In this document: positions 37,401 through 50,943 of the stretch, piece by piece
Numbering within the stretch: position 1 is the first letter of the stretch
Layout: each line of letters opens with the position of its first letter
NCBI RefSeq assembly: GCF_051014445.1
Contig: NW_027488365.1
Location: forward strand, 7,936,001 to 8,000,000
From: Colletes latitarsis
Taxonomy: Eukaryota > Arthropoda > Insecta > Hymenoptera > Colletidae
Direction: 5' to 3'
Length of the DNA stretch: 64,000 bases
Program-made: the position numbers and the translations under genes
Notes under the pieces: generated by a model
What the model was told of the DNA's origin: nothing
Database searches by the model: none
What the model saw: only the letters and a program-made list of their open reading frames with translations

Positions 37401-37575
37401 TCATCAGGGTCATACTTTCGCAGTTTTAACATACATGTTGACCTGATCGAGGGTTTTTTCTGCTTTGGATCACGTAGTAAAGTGGTACCACACTGAAACA
37501 GTCCATTTAACCTGGTTTGGATCAATATTTTAGAGGATAACGCATGTTAGGTCTAGGTTAGCCCTGGGATTTTCA

Positions 37576-39357
37576 CTCATCAGACTCATACTTTCGCATT
37601 CTTCACATACTTGTTGAACGGATCCTGGGTTTTTTCTGGTTTCGTTAACGTAGTAATGTGGTACCACACTGAAACATTCAATTAAACCTGATCTTGATAA
37701 ATATTTGAGAGGATAACGCATGTTAGGTTTGGGTTAAGTCCTGGATTTGCCCTCATCAGTCTCATACTTTCGCATATTTCTCATACTTCATGGCTAGATC
37801 CTGGGCTGTTTCTGGATTGTATCACGTAGTAATTTGGTACCACGCTGAAACAGTCAATTAAACCTGGTTTCGATCAATATTTTGCAGGATAACGCAAGTT
37901 AGGTCTGGCATAGGTCTGGGATTCGCCCTCATCAGACTCATACTTTCGCGTTTTTCACATACTTGTTGAACTGATCCTGGGCTTTTTCTGGTTTGGATCA
38001 CGTAGTAATGTGGGACCACACTGAAACAATCAATTAAACCTGGTCTTGATAAATATTTTAGAGGATAACGCATGTTAGGTCTGGGATAGGTCTGGGATTT
38101 GCCCTCATCAGACTCATACTTTCGCACACTTCACATACTCGTTGAACAGATCCTGGGTTATTTTCTGGTTTGGATCACGTAGTAGTGTGGTACCACACTG
38201 AAACAGTCCATTAAACCTGGTTTGGATCAATATTTTAGAGCATAACGCATGTTAGGTCTAGGTTAGGTCTGGGATTTTCACTCATCAGACTCATACTTTC
38301 GCGTTTTTCACATACTTGTTGAACTGATCCTGGGCTTTTTCTGGTTTGGATCACGTAGTAATGTGGGACCACACTGAAACAATCAATTAAACCTGGTCTT
38401 GATAAATATTTTAGAGGATAACGCATTTTAGGTCTGGGATATGTCTGGGATTTGCCCTCATCAGACTCATACTTTCGCATTCTTCACATACTCGTTGAAC
38501 GGATCCTGGGTTTTTTCTGGTTTCGTTAACGTAGTAATGTGGTACCACACTGAAACATTCAATTAAACCTGATCTTGATAAATATTTGAGAGGATAACGC
38601 ATGTTAGGTTTGGGTTAAGTCCTGGATTTGCCCTCATCAGTCTCATACTTTCGCATATTTCTCATACTTCATGGCTAGATCCTGGGCTGTTTCTGGATTG
38701 TATCACGTAGTAATTTGGTACCACGCTGAAACAGTCAATTAAACCTGGTTTCGATCAATATTTTGCAGGATAACGCAAGTTAGGTCTGGCATAGGTCTGG
38801 GATTCGCCCTCATCAGACTCATACTTTCGCGTTTTTCACATACTTGTTGAACTGATCCTGGGCTTTTTCTGGTTTGGATCACGTAGTAATGTGGGACCAC
38901 ACTGAAACAATCAATTAAACCTGGTCTTGATAAATATTTTAGAGGATAACGCATGTTAGGTCTGGGATAGGTCTGGGATTTGCCCTCATCAGACTCATAC
39001 TTTCGCACACTTCACATACTCGTTGAACAGATCCTGGGTTATTTTCTGGTTTGGATCACGTAGTAGTGTGGTACCACACTGAAACAGTCCATTAAACCTG
39101 GTTTGGATCAATATTTTAGAGCATAACGCATGTTAGGTCTAGGTTAGGTCTGGGATTTTCACTCATCAGACTCATACTTTCGCGTTTTTCACATACTTGT
39201 TGAACTGATCCTGGGCTTTTTCTGGTTTGGATCACGTAGTAATGTGGGACCACACTGAAACAATCAATTAAACCTGGTCTTGATAAATATTTTAGAGGAT
39301 AACGCATTTTAGGTCTGGGATATGTCTGGGATTTGCCCTCATCAGACTCATACTTTC
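37576..39357. repeat. 5-mer higher-order repeat, 881 bp, two tandem copies
   Basis: Sequence from about 37,576 recurs 881 bp later, up to about 39,357. Markers include tttcgttaacgtag (37,640 and 38,521), aatttggtaccacgc, ttttgcaggataacg and gagcataacgcatg. The copies look identical apart from a base or two near the left edge (cttg against ctcg). Outside these limits the flanks differ. Confidence 0.82.
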
Positions 39358-39509
39358 GCACACTACACATACTCGTTGAACAGATCCTGGGTTTTTTCTG
39401 GTTTGGATCACGTAGTAATCTGGTACCACACTGAAACAGTCGATTAAACCAGGTTTCGATCAATATTTTTGAGGATAACGCATGTTAGCTCTAGGTTAGG
39501 CCTGGGGTC

Positions 39510-40490
39510 TTCACTCATCAGGCTCATACTTTCGCATTCTTCACATACTTGTTGAACGTATCCTGGGTTTTTTCTGGTTTGGATCACGTAGTAATGTGGG
39601 ACCACACTGAAACAGTCAATTAAACCTGGTTTCGAGCAATATTTTAGAGGATAACGCATGTTAGGTCTGGGATTGGTCTGGGATTTGACCTCATCAGACT
39701 CACACTTTCGCACACTTCACATACTCGTTGAACAGATCCTGGGTATTTTCTGGTTTGGATCACGTAGTGATGTGGTACCACACTGAAACAGTCGATTAAA
39801 CCTGGTTGCGATCAATATTTTAGAGGATAACGCATGTTAGGTCTAGGTTAGCCCTGGGATTTTCACTCATCAGACTCATACTTTCGCATTCTTCACATAT
39901 TTGTTGAACGGATCTTGGGTTTTTTCTGGTGTGGATCACGTAGTAATGTGGTACCACGCTGAAACAATCAATTAAACCTGATCTTGATAAATATTTTAGA
40001 GGATAACGCATGTTAGGTCTGGGATAGGTCGGGGATTTGCCCTCATCGGCCTCATACTTTCGCACACTTCACATACTCGTTGAACAGATCCTGGGTTATT
40101 TTCTGGATTGGATCACGTAGTAGTGTGGTACCACACTGAAACAGTCCATTGAACCTGGTCTGGATCAATATTTTAGAGAATAATACATGTTAGGTCTAGG
40201 TTCGGTCTGGGATTTGCTCTCATCAGGCTCATTCTTTCGCATATTTCTCATACTTGATGGCTAGATGCTGGGCTTTTTCTGGATTGCATCACGTAGTAAT
40301 GAAGTACAACACTGAAACAGTCAATTAAACTTGGTTTCCATCAAGATCTTAAAGGACAACGCAAGTTAGGTCTGGGATAGGTCTTGGATTTGCCCTCATC
40401 AGGCTCATACTTTCACGTTTTTCACATACTTGTTGAACGGATCATGGGTTTTTTCTGGTTTGGATCACGTAGTAGTATGGTACCACACTG
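39510..40490. repeat. Partial copy of the 11-mer block
   Basis: It matches 42,150-43,130 at an offset of 2,642 bp (15 monomers), and its right 700 bp matches the start of the next unit at 705 bp (four monomers). Markers are ggttgcgatc, gatcttgggttttttctgg and catcggcctcatac. Confidence 0.75.
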
Positions 40491-40494
40491 AAAC

Positions 40495-42431
40495 AGTCGA
40501 TTAAACCTGGTTGCGATCAATATTTTAGAGGATAACGCATGTTAGGTCTAGGTTAGCCCTGGGATTTTCACTCATCAGACTCATACTTTCGCATTCTTCA
40601 CATATTTGTTGAACGGATCTTGGGGTTTTTCTGGTGTGGATCACGTAGTAATGTGGTACCACGCTGAAACAATCAATTAAACCTGATCTTGATAAATATT
40701 TTAGAGGATAACGCATGTTAGGTCTGGGATAGGTCGGGGATTTGCCCTCATCGGCCTCATACTTTCGCACACTTCACATACTCGTTGAACAGATCCTGGG
40801 TTATTTTCTGGATTGGATCACGTAGTAGTGTGGTACCACACTGAAACAGTCCATTGAACCTGGTCTGGATCAATATTTTAGAGAATAATACATGTTAGGT
40901 CTAGGTTCGGTCTGGGATTTGCTCTCATCAGGCTCATTCTTTCGCATATTTCTCATACTTGATGGCTAGATGCTGGGCTTTTTCTGGATTGCATCACGTA
41001 GTAATGAAGTACAACACTGAAACAGTCAATTAAACTTGGTTTCCATCAAGATCTTAAAGGACAACGCAAGTTAGGTCTGGGATAGGTCTTGGATTTGCCC
41101 TCATCAGGCTCATACTTTCACGTTTTTCACATACTTGTTGAACGGATCATGGGTTTTTTCTGGTTTGGATCACGTAGTAGTATGGTACCTCACTGAAACA
41201 GTCCATTGAACCTGGTTTGGATCAATATTTTAGAGGATAACGCAAGTTAAGTCTGGGATTGGTCTGGGATTTGACCTCATCAGACTCACACTTTCGCACA
41301 CTTCACATACTCGTTGAACAGATCCTGGGTATTTTCTGGTTTGGATCACGTAGTGATGTGGTACCACACTGAAACAGTCGATTAAACCTGGTTGCGATCA
41401 ATATTTTAGAGGATAACGCATGTTAGGTCTAGGTTAGCCCTGGGATTTTAACGCATCACACTCATACTTTCGCATATTTCTCATACTTCATGGCTAGATC
41501 CTGGGCTGTTTCTGGATTATATCACGTAGTAATTTGGTACCACACTGAAACAGTCAATTAAACCAGGTTTCGATCAATATTTTTGAGGATAACGCATGTT
41601 AGGTCTTGGTTATGTTTGGGATTTTCACTCATCAGACTCATACTTTCGCATTCTTCACATACTTGTTGAACGGATCATGGGTTTTTTCTGGTTTGGATCA
41701 CGTAGTAATGTGGGACCACACTGAAACAATCAATTAAACCTGGTCTTGATAAATATTTTAGAGGATAACGCATGTTAGGTCTGGGATAGGTCTAGGATTT
41801 GCCCTCATCAGGCTCATACTTTCGCATATTTCTCATACTTCATGGCTAGATCCTGGGCTATTTCTGGATTGGATCACGTAGTAATGTGGTACCACACTGA
41901 AACAGTCAACTAAACCTGGTCTTGATAAATATTTTAGAGGATAACGCATGTTAGGGCTGGGTAAGGTCTAGGATTTGCCCTCGTCTGGATCATACTTTCG
42001 CATATTTCTCATACTTCATGGCTAGATCCTGGGCTGTTTCTGGATTGTATCACATAGTAATGTGGTACCACGCTGAAACAGTCGATTAAACCTGGTTTCG
42101 ATCAATATTTTTGAGGATAACGCATGTTAGGTCTTGGTTAGGTTTGGGATTTTCACTCATCAGGCTCATACTTTCGCATTCTTCACATACTTGTTGAACG
42201 TATCCTGGGTTTTTTCTGGTTTGGATCACGTAGTAATGTGGGACCACACTGAAACAGTCAATTAAACCTGGTTTCGATCAATATTTTAGAGGATAACGCA
42301 TGTTAGGTCTGGGATTGGTCTGGGATTTGACCTCATCAGACTCACACTTTCGCACACTTCACATACTCGTTGAACAGATCCTGGGTATTTTCTGGTTTGG
42401 ATCACGTAGTGATGTGGTACCACACTGAAAC
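40495..42431. repeat. 11-mer higher-order repeat, copy 1 (1,937 bp)
   Basis: It recurs at an offset of 1,937 bp. Markers are tgaacctggtctgg, gagaataatacatg, ggctagatgctggg, aagatcttaaagg and actttcacg. A few differences from copy 2 were seen, for example ttaacgcatc against ttcacgcatc near 41,450, and tcgtctggatc against tcgtcaggatc near 41,983. Confidence 0.8.
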
Positions 42432-44100
42432 AGTCGATTAAACCTGGTTGCGATCAATATTTTAGAGGATAACGCATGTTAGGTCTAGGTTAGCCCTGGG
42501 ATTTTCACTCATCAGACTCATACTTTCGCATTCTTCACATATTTGTTGAACGGATCTTGGGTTTTTTCTGGTGTGGATCACGTAGTAATGTGGTACCACG
42601 CTGAAACAATCAATTAAACCTGATCTTGATAAATATTTTAGAGGATAACGCATGTTAGGTCTGGGATAGGTCGGGGATTTGCCCTCATCGGCCTCATACT
42701 TTCGCACACTTCACATACTCGTTGAACAGATCCTGGGTTATTTTCTGGATTGGATCACGTAGTAGTGTGGTACCACACTGAAACAGTCCATTGAACCTGG
42801 TCTGGATCAATATTTTAGAGAATAATACATGTTAGGTCTAGGTTCGGTCTGGGATTTGCTCTCATCAGGCTCATTCTTTCGCATATTTCTCATACTTGAT
42901 GGCTAGATGCTGGGCTTTTTCTGGATTGCATCACGTAGTAATGAAGTACAACACTGAAACAGTCAATTAAACTTGGTTTCCATCAAGATCTTAAAGGACA
43001 ACGCAAGTTAGGTCTGGGATAGGTCTTGGATTTGCCCTCATCAGGCTCATACTTTCACGTTTTTCACATACTTGTTGAACGGATCATGGGTTTTTTCTGG
43101 TTTGGATCACGTAGTAGTATGGTACCACACTGAAACAGTCCATTGAACCTGGTTTGGATCAATATTTTAGAGGATAACGCAAGTTAAGTCTGGGATTGGT
43201 CTGGGATTTGACCTCATCAGACTCACACTTTCGCACACTTCACATACTCGTTGAACAGATCCTGGGTATTTTCTGGTTTGGATCACGTAGTGATGTGGTA
43301 CCACACTGAAACAGTCGATTAAACCTGGTTGCGATCAATATTTTAGAGGATAACGCATGTTAGGTCTAGGTTAGCCCTGGGATTTTCACGCATCACACTC
43401 ATACTTTCGCATATTTCTCATACTTCATGGCTAGATCCTGGGCTGTTTCTGGATTATATCACGTAGTAATTTGGTACCACACTGAAACAGTCAATTAAAC
43501 CAGGTTTCGATCAATATTTTTGAGGATAACGCATGTTAGGTCTTGGTTATGTTTGGGATTTTCACTCATCAGACTCATACTTTCGCATTCTTCACATACT
43601 TGTTGAACGGATCATGGGTTTTTTCTGGTTTGGATCACGTAGTAATGTGGGACCACACTGAAACAATCAATTAAACCTGGTCTTGATAAATATTTTAGAG
43701 GATAACGCATGTTAGGTCTGGGATAGGTCTAGGATTTGCCCTCATCAGGCTCATACTTTCGCATATTTCTCATACTTCATGGCTAGATCCTGGGCTATTT
43801 CTGGATTGGATCACGTAGTAATGTGGTACCACACTGAAACAGTCAACTAAACCTGGTCTTGATAAATATTTTAGAGGATAACGCATGTTAGGGCTGGGTA
43901 AGGTCTAGGATTTGCCCTCGTCAGGATCATACTTTCGCATATTTCTCATACTTCATGGCTAGATCCTGGGCTGTTTCTGGATTGTATCACATAGTAATGT
44001 GGTACCACGCTGAAACAGTCGATTAAACCTGGTTTCGATCAATATTTTTGAGGATAACGCATGTTAGGTCTTGGTTAGGTTTGGGATTTTCACTCATCAG
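42432..44100. repeat. 11-mer higher-order repeat, copy 2 (incomplete)
   Basis: It matches copy 1 at 1,937 bp to about 44,100. There one copy has tcaggctcatac with ttgaacgtatcc, and the other has tcagactcatac with ttgaacggatcc and a ctggattag continuation, so the second unit is not completed. The exit leads into the mixed domain. Confidence 0.78.
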
Positions 44101-44723
44101 ACTCATACTTTCGCATTCTTCACATACTTGTTGAACGGATCCTGGGTTTTTTCTGGATTAGATCACGTAGTAATGTGGTACCACACTGAAACAGTCAATT
44201 AAACTTGGTTTCCATCAATATCTTAAAGGACAACGCAAGTTAGGTCTGGGATAGGTCTTGGATTTGCCCTCATCAGGCTCATACTTTCGCGTTTTTCACA
44301 TACTTTTTGAACAGATCCTGGGTTTTTTCTGGTTTGGATCACGTAGTAGTATGGTACCACACTGAAACAGTCCATTGAACCTGGTTTGGATCAATATTTT
44401 AGAGGATAACGCATGTTAGGTCTAGGTTAGGTCTGGGATTTGCCCTCATCAGGCTCATACTTTCGCATATCTCTCATACTTCATGGCTAGATCCTGGGCT
44501 GTTTCTGGATTGTATCACATAGTAATGTGGTACCACGCTAAAACAGTCGATTAAACCTGGTTTCGATCAATATTTTTGAGGATAACGCATGTTAGGTCTT
44601 GGTTAGGTCTGGGATTTTCACTCATCAGACTCATACTTTTGCATATTTCTCATACTTCATGGCTAGATCCTGGGCTGTTTCTGGACTGTATCACGTAGTA
44701 ATTTGGTACCACACTGAAACAGT

Positions 44724-46470
44724 CCATTGAACCTGGTTTGGATCAATATTTTAGAGGATAACGCATGTTAGGTCTAGGTTAGGTCTGGGATTTTCACTCA
44801 TCAGACTCATACTTTCGCATTCTTCACATACTTGTTGAACGGATCCTGGGTTTTTTCTGGTTTGGATCACGTAGTAATGTGGTACCACACTGAAACAGTC
44901 GATTAAACCTGGTTTCGATCAATATTTTAGAGGATAACGCAAGTTAAGTCTGGGATTGGTCTGGGATTTGACCTCATCAGACTCACACTTTCGCACACTT
45001 CACATACTCGTTGAACAGATCCTGGGTATTTTCTGGTTTGGATCACGTAGTGATGTGGTACCACACTGAAACAGTCGATTAAACCAGGTTTCGATCAATA
45101 TTTTAGCGGATAACGCATGTTAGGTCTAGGTTAGGCCTGGGATTTTCACTCGTCAGGCTCATACTTTCGCATTCTTCACATACTTGTTGAACGGATCCTG
45201 GGTTTTTTCTGGTTTGGATAACGTAGTAATGTGGGACCACACTGAAACAGTCAATTAAACCTGGTTTCGATCAATATTTTAGAGAATAATTCATGTTAGG
45301 TCTAGGTTAGGTCTGGGATTTGCTCTCATCAGGCTCATTCTTTCGCATATTTCTCATACTTGATGGCTAGATCCTGGGCTTTTTCTGGATTGCATCACGT
45401 AGTAATGAAGTACAACACTGAAACAGTCAATTAAACCTAGTTTCCATCAATATCTTAGAGGACAACGCAAGTTAGGTCTGGGATAGGTCTGGGATTTGCC
45501 CTCATCAGGCTCATACTTTCGCGTTTTTCACATACTTGTTGAACAGATCCTGGGTTTTTTCTGGTTTGTATCACGTAGTAGTGTGGTACCACACTGAAAG
45601 AGCCCATTAAAACTGGTTTGGATCAATAATTTAGAGTATAACGCATGTTAGATCTAGGTTAGCCCTGGGATTTTCACTCATCAGACTCATACTTTCGCAT
45701 TCTTCACATACTTGTTGGACTGATCCTGGGTTTTTTCTGGGTTGGATCACGTAGTAATGTGGTACCACACTGAAACAGTCGATTAAACCTTGTTTCAATC
45801 AATATTTTAGAGGATAACGCAAGTTAGGTCTGGGATAGGTCTGGGATTTGACCCCATCAGACTCATACTTTCGCACACTTCACATACTCGTTGAACAGAT
45901 CCTGGGTTATTTTCTGGTTTGGATCACATAGTAATGTGGTACCACACTGAAACAGTCGATTAAACCAGGTTTCGATCAATATTTTAGAGAATAATTCATG
46001 TGATGTCTAGGTTAGGTCTGGGATTTGCTCTCATCAGGCTCATTCTTTCGCATATTTCTCATACATGTTGAACAGATCCTGGGTTTTTTCTGGATTGGAT
46101 CACTTAGTAATGTGGGACCACACTGAAACAATCAATTAAACCTGGTTTCGATCAATATTTTTGAGGATAACGCATGTTAGGTATTGGTTAGGTTTGGGAT
46201 TTTCACTCATCAGACTCATACTTTCGCATTCTTCACATACTTGTTGAACGGATCATGGGTTTTTTCTGGTTTGGATCACGTAGTAATGTGGGACCACACT
46301 GAAACAATCAATTAAACCTGGTCTTGATAAATATTTTAGAGGATAACGCATGTTAGGCCTGGGATAGGTCTAGGATTTGCCCTCATCAGGCTCATACTTT
46401 CGCATATTTCTCATACTTCATGGCTAGATCCTGGGCTATTTCTGGATTGGATCACGTAGTAATGTGGTAC
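44724..46470. repeat. Block later copied in shortened form at 51.2-52.3 kb
   Basis: The left part matches 51,241-51,700 at an offset of 6,517 bp. The right part, from the delta monomer near 45,880 through the rare atgtgatgtctagg marker (45,998), matches 51,700-52,290 at 5,813 bp. The difference of 704 bp means that the 51 kb copy lacks four monomers. Confidence 0.75.
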
Positions 46471-47419
46471 CACACTGAAACAGTCAACTAAACCTGGTCT
46501 TGATAAATATTTTAGAGGATAACGCATGTTAGGTCTGAGTAAGGTCTAGGATTTGCCCTCGTCAGGCTCATACTTTCGCATATTTCTCATACTTCATGGC
46601 TAGATCCTGGGCTATTTCTGGATTAGATCACGAAGTAATGTGGTACCACACTGAAACAGTCAATTAAACTTGGTTTCCATCAATATCTTAAAGGAAAACG
46701 CAAGTTAGGTCTGGGATAGGTCTTGGATTTGCCCTCATCAGGCTCATACTTTCGCGTTTTTCACATACTTTTTGAACAGATCCTGGGTTTTTTCTGGTTT
46801 GGATCACGTAGTAGTATGGTACCACACTGAAACAGTCCATTGAACCTGGTTTGGATCAATATTTTAGAGGATAACACATGTTAGGTCTAGGTTAGGTCTG
46901 GGATTTTCACTCATCAGACTCATACTTTCGCATTCTTCACATACTTGTTGAACGGATCCTGGGTTTTTTCTGGTTTGGATCACGTAGTAATGTGGTACCA
47001 CACTGAAACAGTCGATTAAACCTGGTTTCGATCAATATTTTAGAGGATAACGCAAGTTAAGTCTGGGATTGGTCTGGGATTTGACCTCATCAGACTCACA
47101 CTTTCGCACACTTCACATACTCGTTGAACAGATCCTGGGTATTTTCTGGTTTGGATCACGTAGTGATGTGGTACCACACTGAAACAGTCGATTAAACCAG
47201 GTTTCGATCAATATTCTTGAGGATAACGCATGTTAGGTCTAGGTAAGGCCTGGGATTTTCACTCATCAGACTCATTCTTTCGCATTCTTCACATACCTGT
47301 TGAACGGATCCTGGGTTTTTTCTGGTTTGGATCACGTAGTAATGTGGGACCACACTGAAACAATCAATTAAACCTGGTCTTGATAAATATTTTAGAGGAT
47401 AACGCATGTTAGGTCTGGG

Positions 47420-49181
47420 TTAGGTCTAGGATTTGCCCTCGTCAGGCTCATACTTTCGCATATTTCTCATACTTCATGGCTAGATCCTGGGCTATTTCTG
47501 AATTAGATCACGAAGTAATGTGGTACCACACTGAAACAGTCAATTAAACTTGGTTTCCATCAATATCTTAAAGGAAAACGCAAGTTAGGTCTGGGATAGG
47601 TCTTGGATTTGCCCTCATCAGGCTCATACTTTCGCGTTTTTCACATACTTTTTGAACAGATCCTGGGTTTTTTCTGGTTTGGATCACGTAGTAGTATGGT
47701 ACCACGCTGAAACAGTCAATTAAACCTGGTTTCGATCAATATTTTAGAGGATAACGCAAGTTAGGTACTAGGTTAGGCCTGGGATTTGCCCTCATCAGGG
47801 TCATACTTTCGCAGTTTAACATGCATGTTGACCTGATCGAGGGTTTTGTCTGCTTTGGATCACGTAATAAAGTGGTGCCGCAACTAAAACAGTCAATTAA
47901 ACCTGGTTTCGACCATTATTTTAGAGGATAACGCAAGTCAGGTCTGGGATAGGTCTGGGATTAGCCCTCATCAGACTCATACTTTCGCACACTTCACATA
48001 CTCGTTGACAAGATCCTGGGTTTTTTTCTGGTTTGGATCACGTAGTAATGTGGTACCACACTGAAACAGTCGATTGAACCTGGTTTCGATTAATATTTTA
48101 GAGAATAATTCATGTTAGGTCTAGGTAAGGTCTGGGATTTGCTCTCATCAGGCTCATTCTTTCGCATATTTCTCATACTTGATGTCTAGATCCTGGGCTT
48201 TTTCTGGATTGCATCACGTAGTAATGAAGTACAACACTGAAACAGTCAATTAAACCTAGTTTCCATCAATATTTTACACGACAACGCATGTTAGGTCTAG
48301 GTTAGGCCTGGGATTTGCCCTCATCAGGGTCATACTTTCGCAGTTTTAACATGCATGTTGACCTGATCGAGGGTTTTTTCTGCTTTGGATCACGTAGTAA
48401 AGTGGTACTACACTAAAACAGTCAATTAAACCTGGTTTCGATCAATATTTTAGAGGACAACGCAAGTTAGGCCTGGGACAGGTCTAGGATTTGCCCTCAT
48501 CAGGCTCATTCTTTCGCATATTTCTCATACTTCATGGCTGGATCCTGGACTATTACTGGTTTGGATCACGTAGTAATGTGGTACCACACTGAAACAGTCA
48601 ATTAAACCTGGTTTCGATCAATATTTTAGAGAATAATTCATGTTAGGTCTGGGTTAGGTCTGGGATTTGCTCTCATCAGGCTCATACTTTCGCATATTTC
48701 TTATACTTCATGGATAGATCCTGGGCTGTTTCTGGACTGTATCACGTAGTAATTTGGTACCACGCTGAAACAGTCAATTAAACCAGGTTTCGATCAATAT
48801 TTTTGAGGATAACGCATGTTAGGTCTTGGTTAGGTCTGGGATTTTCACTCATCAGACTCATACTTTCGCATTCTTCACATACTTGTTGAACGGATCATGG
48901 GTTTTTTCTGGTTTGGATCACGTAGTAATGTGGGACCACACTGAAACAATCAATTAAACCTGGTCTTGATAAATATTTTAGAGGATAACGCATGTTAGGT
49001 CTGGGATAGGTCGGGGATTTGCCCTCATCAGCCTCATACTTTCGCACACTTCACATACTCGTTGAACAGATCCTGGGTTCTTTCTGGTTTCGATCACGTA
49101 GTAATGTGGAACCACACTGAAACAATCAATTAAACCTGGTCTTGATAAATATTTTAGAGGATAACGCATGTTAGGTCTGGG
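47420..49181. repeat. 10-mer higher-order repeat, copy 1 (1,762 bp)
   Basis: It recurs at 1,762 bp. Markers are ctgaattagatcacgaag, atcttaaaggaaaacgc, ggtactaggttag, tggtgccgcaac, gcaagtcagg, tacacgacaacgc and gtggtactacac. The left edge is soft because the preceding monomer is also similar. Confidence 0.8.
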
Positions 49182-50943
49182 TAAGGTCAAGGATTTGCCC
49201 TCGTCAGGCTCATACTTTCGCATATTTCTCATACTTCATGGCTAGATCCTGGGCTATTTCTGAATTAGATCACGAAGTAATGTGGTACCACACTGAAACA
49301 GTCAATTAAACTTGGTTTCCATCAATATCTTAAAGGAAAACGCAAGTTAGGTCTGGGATAGGTCTTGGATTTGCCCTCATCAGGCTCATACTTTCGCGTT
49401 TTTCACATACTTTTTGAACAGATCCTGGGTTTTTTCTGGTTTGGATCACGTAGTAGTATGGTACCACGCTGAAACAGTCAATTAAACCTGGTTTCGATCA
49501 ATATTTTAGAGGATAACGCAAGTTAGGTACTAGGTTAGACCTGGGATTTGCCCTCATCAGGGTCATACTTTCGCAGTTTAACATGCATGTTGACCTGATC
49601 GAGGGTTTTTTCTGCTTTGGATCACGTAATAAAGTGGTGCCGCAACTAAAACAGTCAATTAAACCTGGTTTCGACCATTATTTTAGAGGATAACGCAAGT
49701 CAGGTCTGGGATAGGTCTGGGATTAGCCCTCATCAGACTCATACTTTCGCACACTTCACATACTCGTTGACAAGATCCTGGGTTTTTTTCTGGTTTGGAT
49801 CACGTAGTAATGTGGTACCACACTGAAACAGTCGATTGAACCTGGTTTCGATTAATATTTTAGAGAATAATTCATGTTAGGTCTAGGTAAGGTCTGGGAT
49901 TTGCTCTCATCAGGCTCATTCTTTCGCATATTTCTCATACTTGATGTCTAGATCCTGGGCTTTTTCTGGATTGCATCACGTAGTAATGAAGTACAACACT
50001 GAAACAGTCAATTAAACCTAGTTTCCATCAATATTTTACACGACAACGCATGTTAGGTCTAGGTTAGGCCTGGGATCTGCCCTCATCAGGGTCATACTTT
50101 CGCAGTTTTAACATGCATGTTGACCTGATCGAGGGTTTTTTCTGCTTTGGATCACGTAGTAAAGTGGTACTACACTAAAACAGTCAATTAAACCTGGTTT
50201 CGATCAATATTTTAGAGGACAACGCAAGTTAGGCCTGGGACAGGTCTAGGATGTGCCCTCATCAGGCTCATTCTTTCGCATATTTCTCATACTTCATGGC
50301 TGGATCCTGGACTATTACTGGTTTGGATCACGTAGTAATGTGGTACCACACTGAAACAGTCAATTAAACCTGGTTTCGATGAATATTTTAGAGAATAATT
50401 CATGTTAGGTCTGGGTTAGGTCTGGGATTTGCTCTCATCAGGCTCATACTTTCGCATATTTCTTATACTTCAGGGATAGATCCTGGGCTGTTTCTGGACT
50501 GTATCACGTAGTAATTTGGTACCACGCTGAAACAGTCAATTAAACCAGGTTTCGATCAATATTTTTGAGGATAACGCATGTTAGGTCTTGGTTAGGTCTG
50601 GGATTTTCACTCATCAGACTCATACTTTCGCATTCTTCACATACTTGTTGAACGGATCATGGGTTTTTTCTGGTTTGGATCACGTAGTAATGTGGGACCA
50701 CACTGAAACAATCAATTAAACCTGGTCTTGATAAATATTTTAGAGGATAACGCATGTTAGGTCTGGGATAGGTCGGGGATTTGCCCTCATCAGCCTCATA
50801 CTTTCGCACACTTCACATACTCGTTGAACAGATCCTGGGTTCTTTCTGGTTTCGATCACGTAGTAATGTGGAACCACACTGAAACAATCAATTAAACCTG
50901 GTCTTGATAAATATTTTAGAGGATAACGCATGTTAGGTCTGGG
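49182..50943. repeat. 10-mer higher-order repeat, copy 2 (1,762 bp)
   Basis: It is nearly identical to copy 1, with isolated substitutions such as ggttagacctggg near 49,533, gggatctgccc near 50,075, gatgtgccc near 50,252 and cagggatagatcc near 50,472. Confidence 0.8.

Noticed and set aside
39116..39463. 115-codon open frame as a possible real gene
   Set aside because: It runs through about two monomers in successive frames. Its extra N-terminal part is ordinary satellite sequence, and the almost identical block 881 bp upstream has a shorter frame (38,235-38,480).
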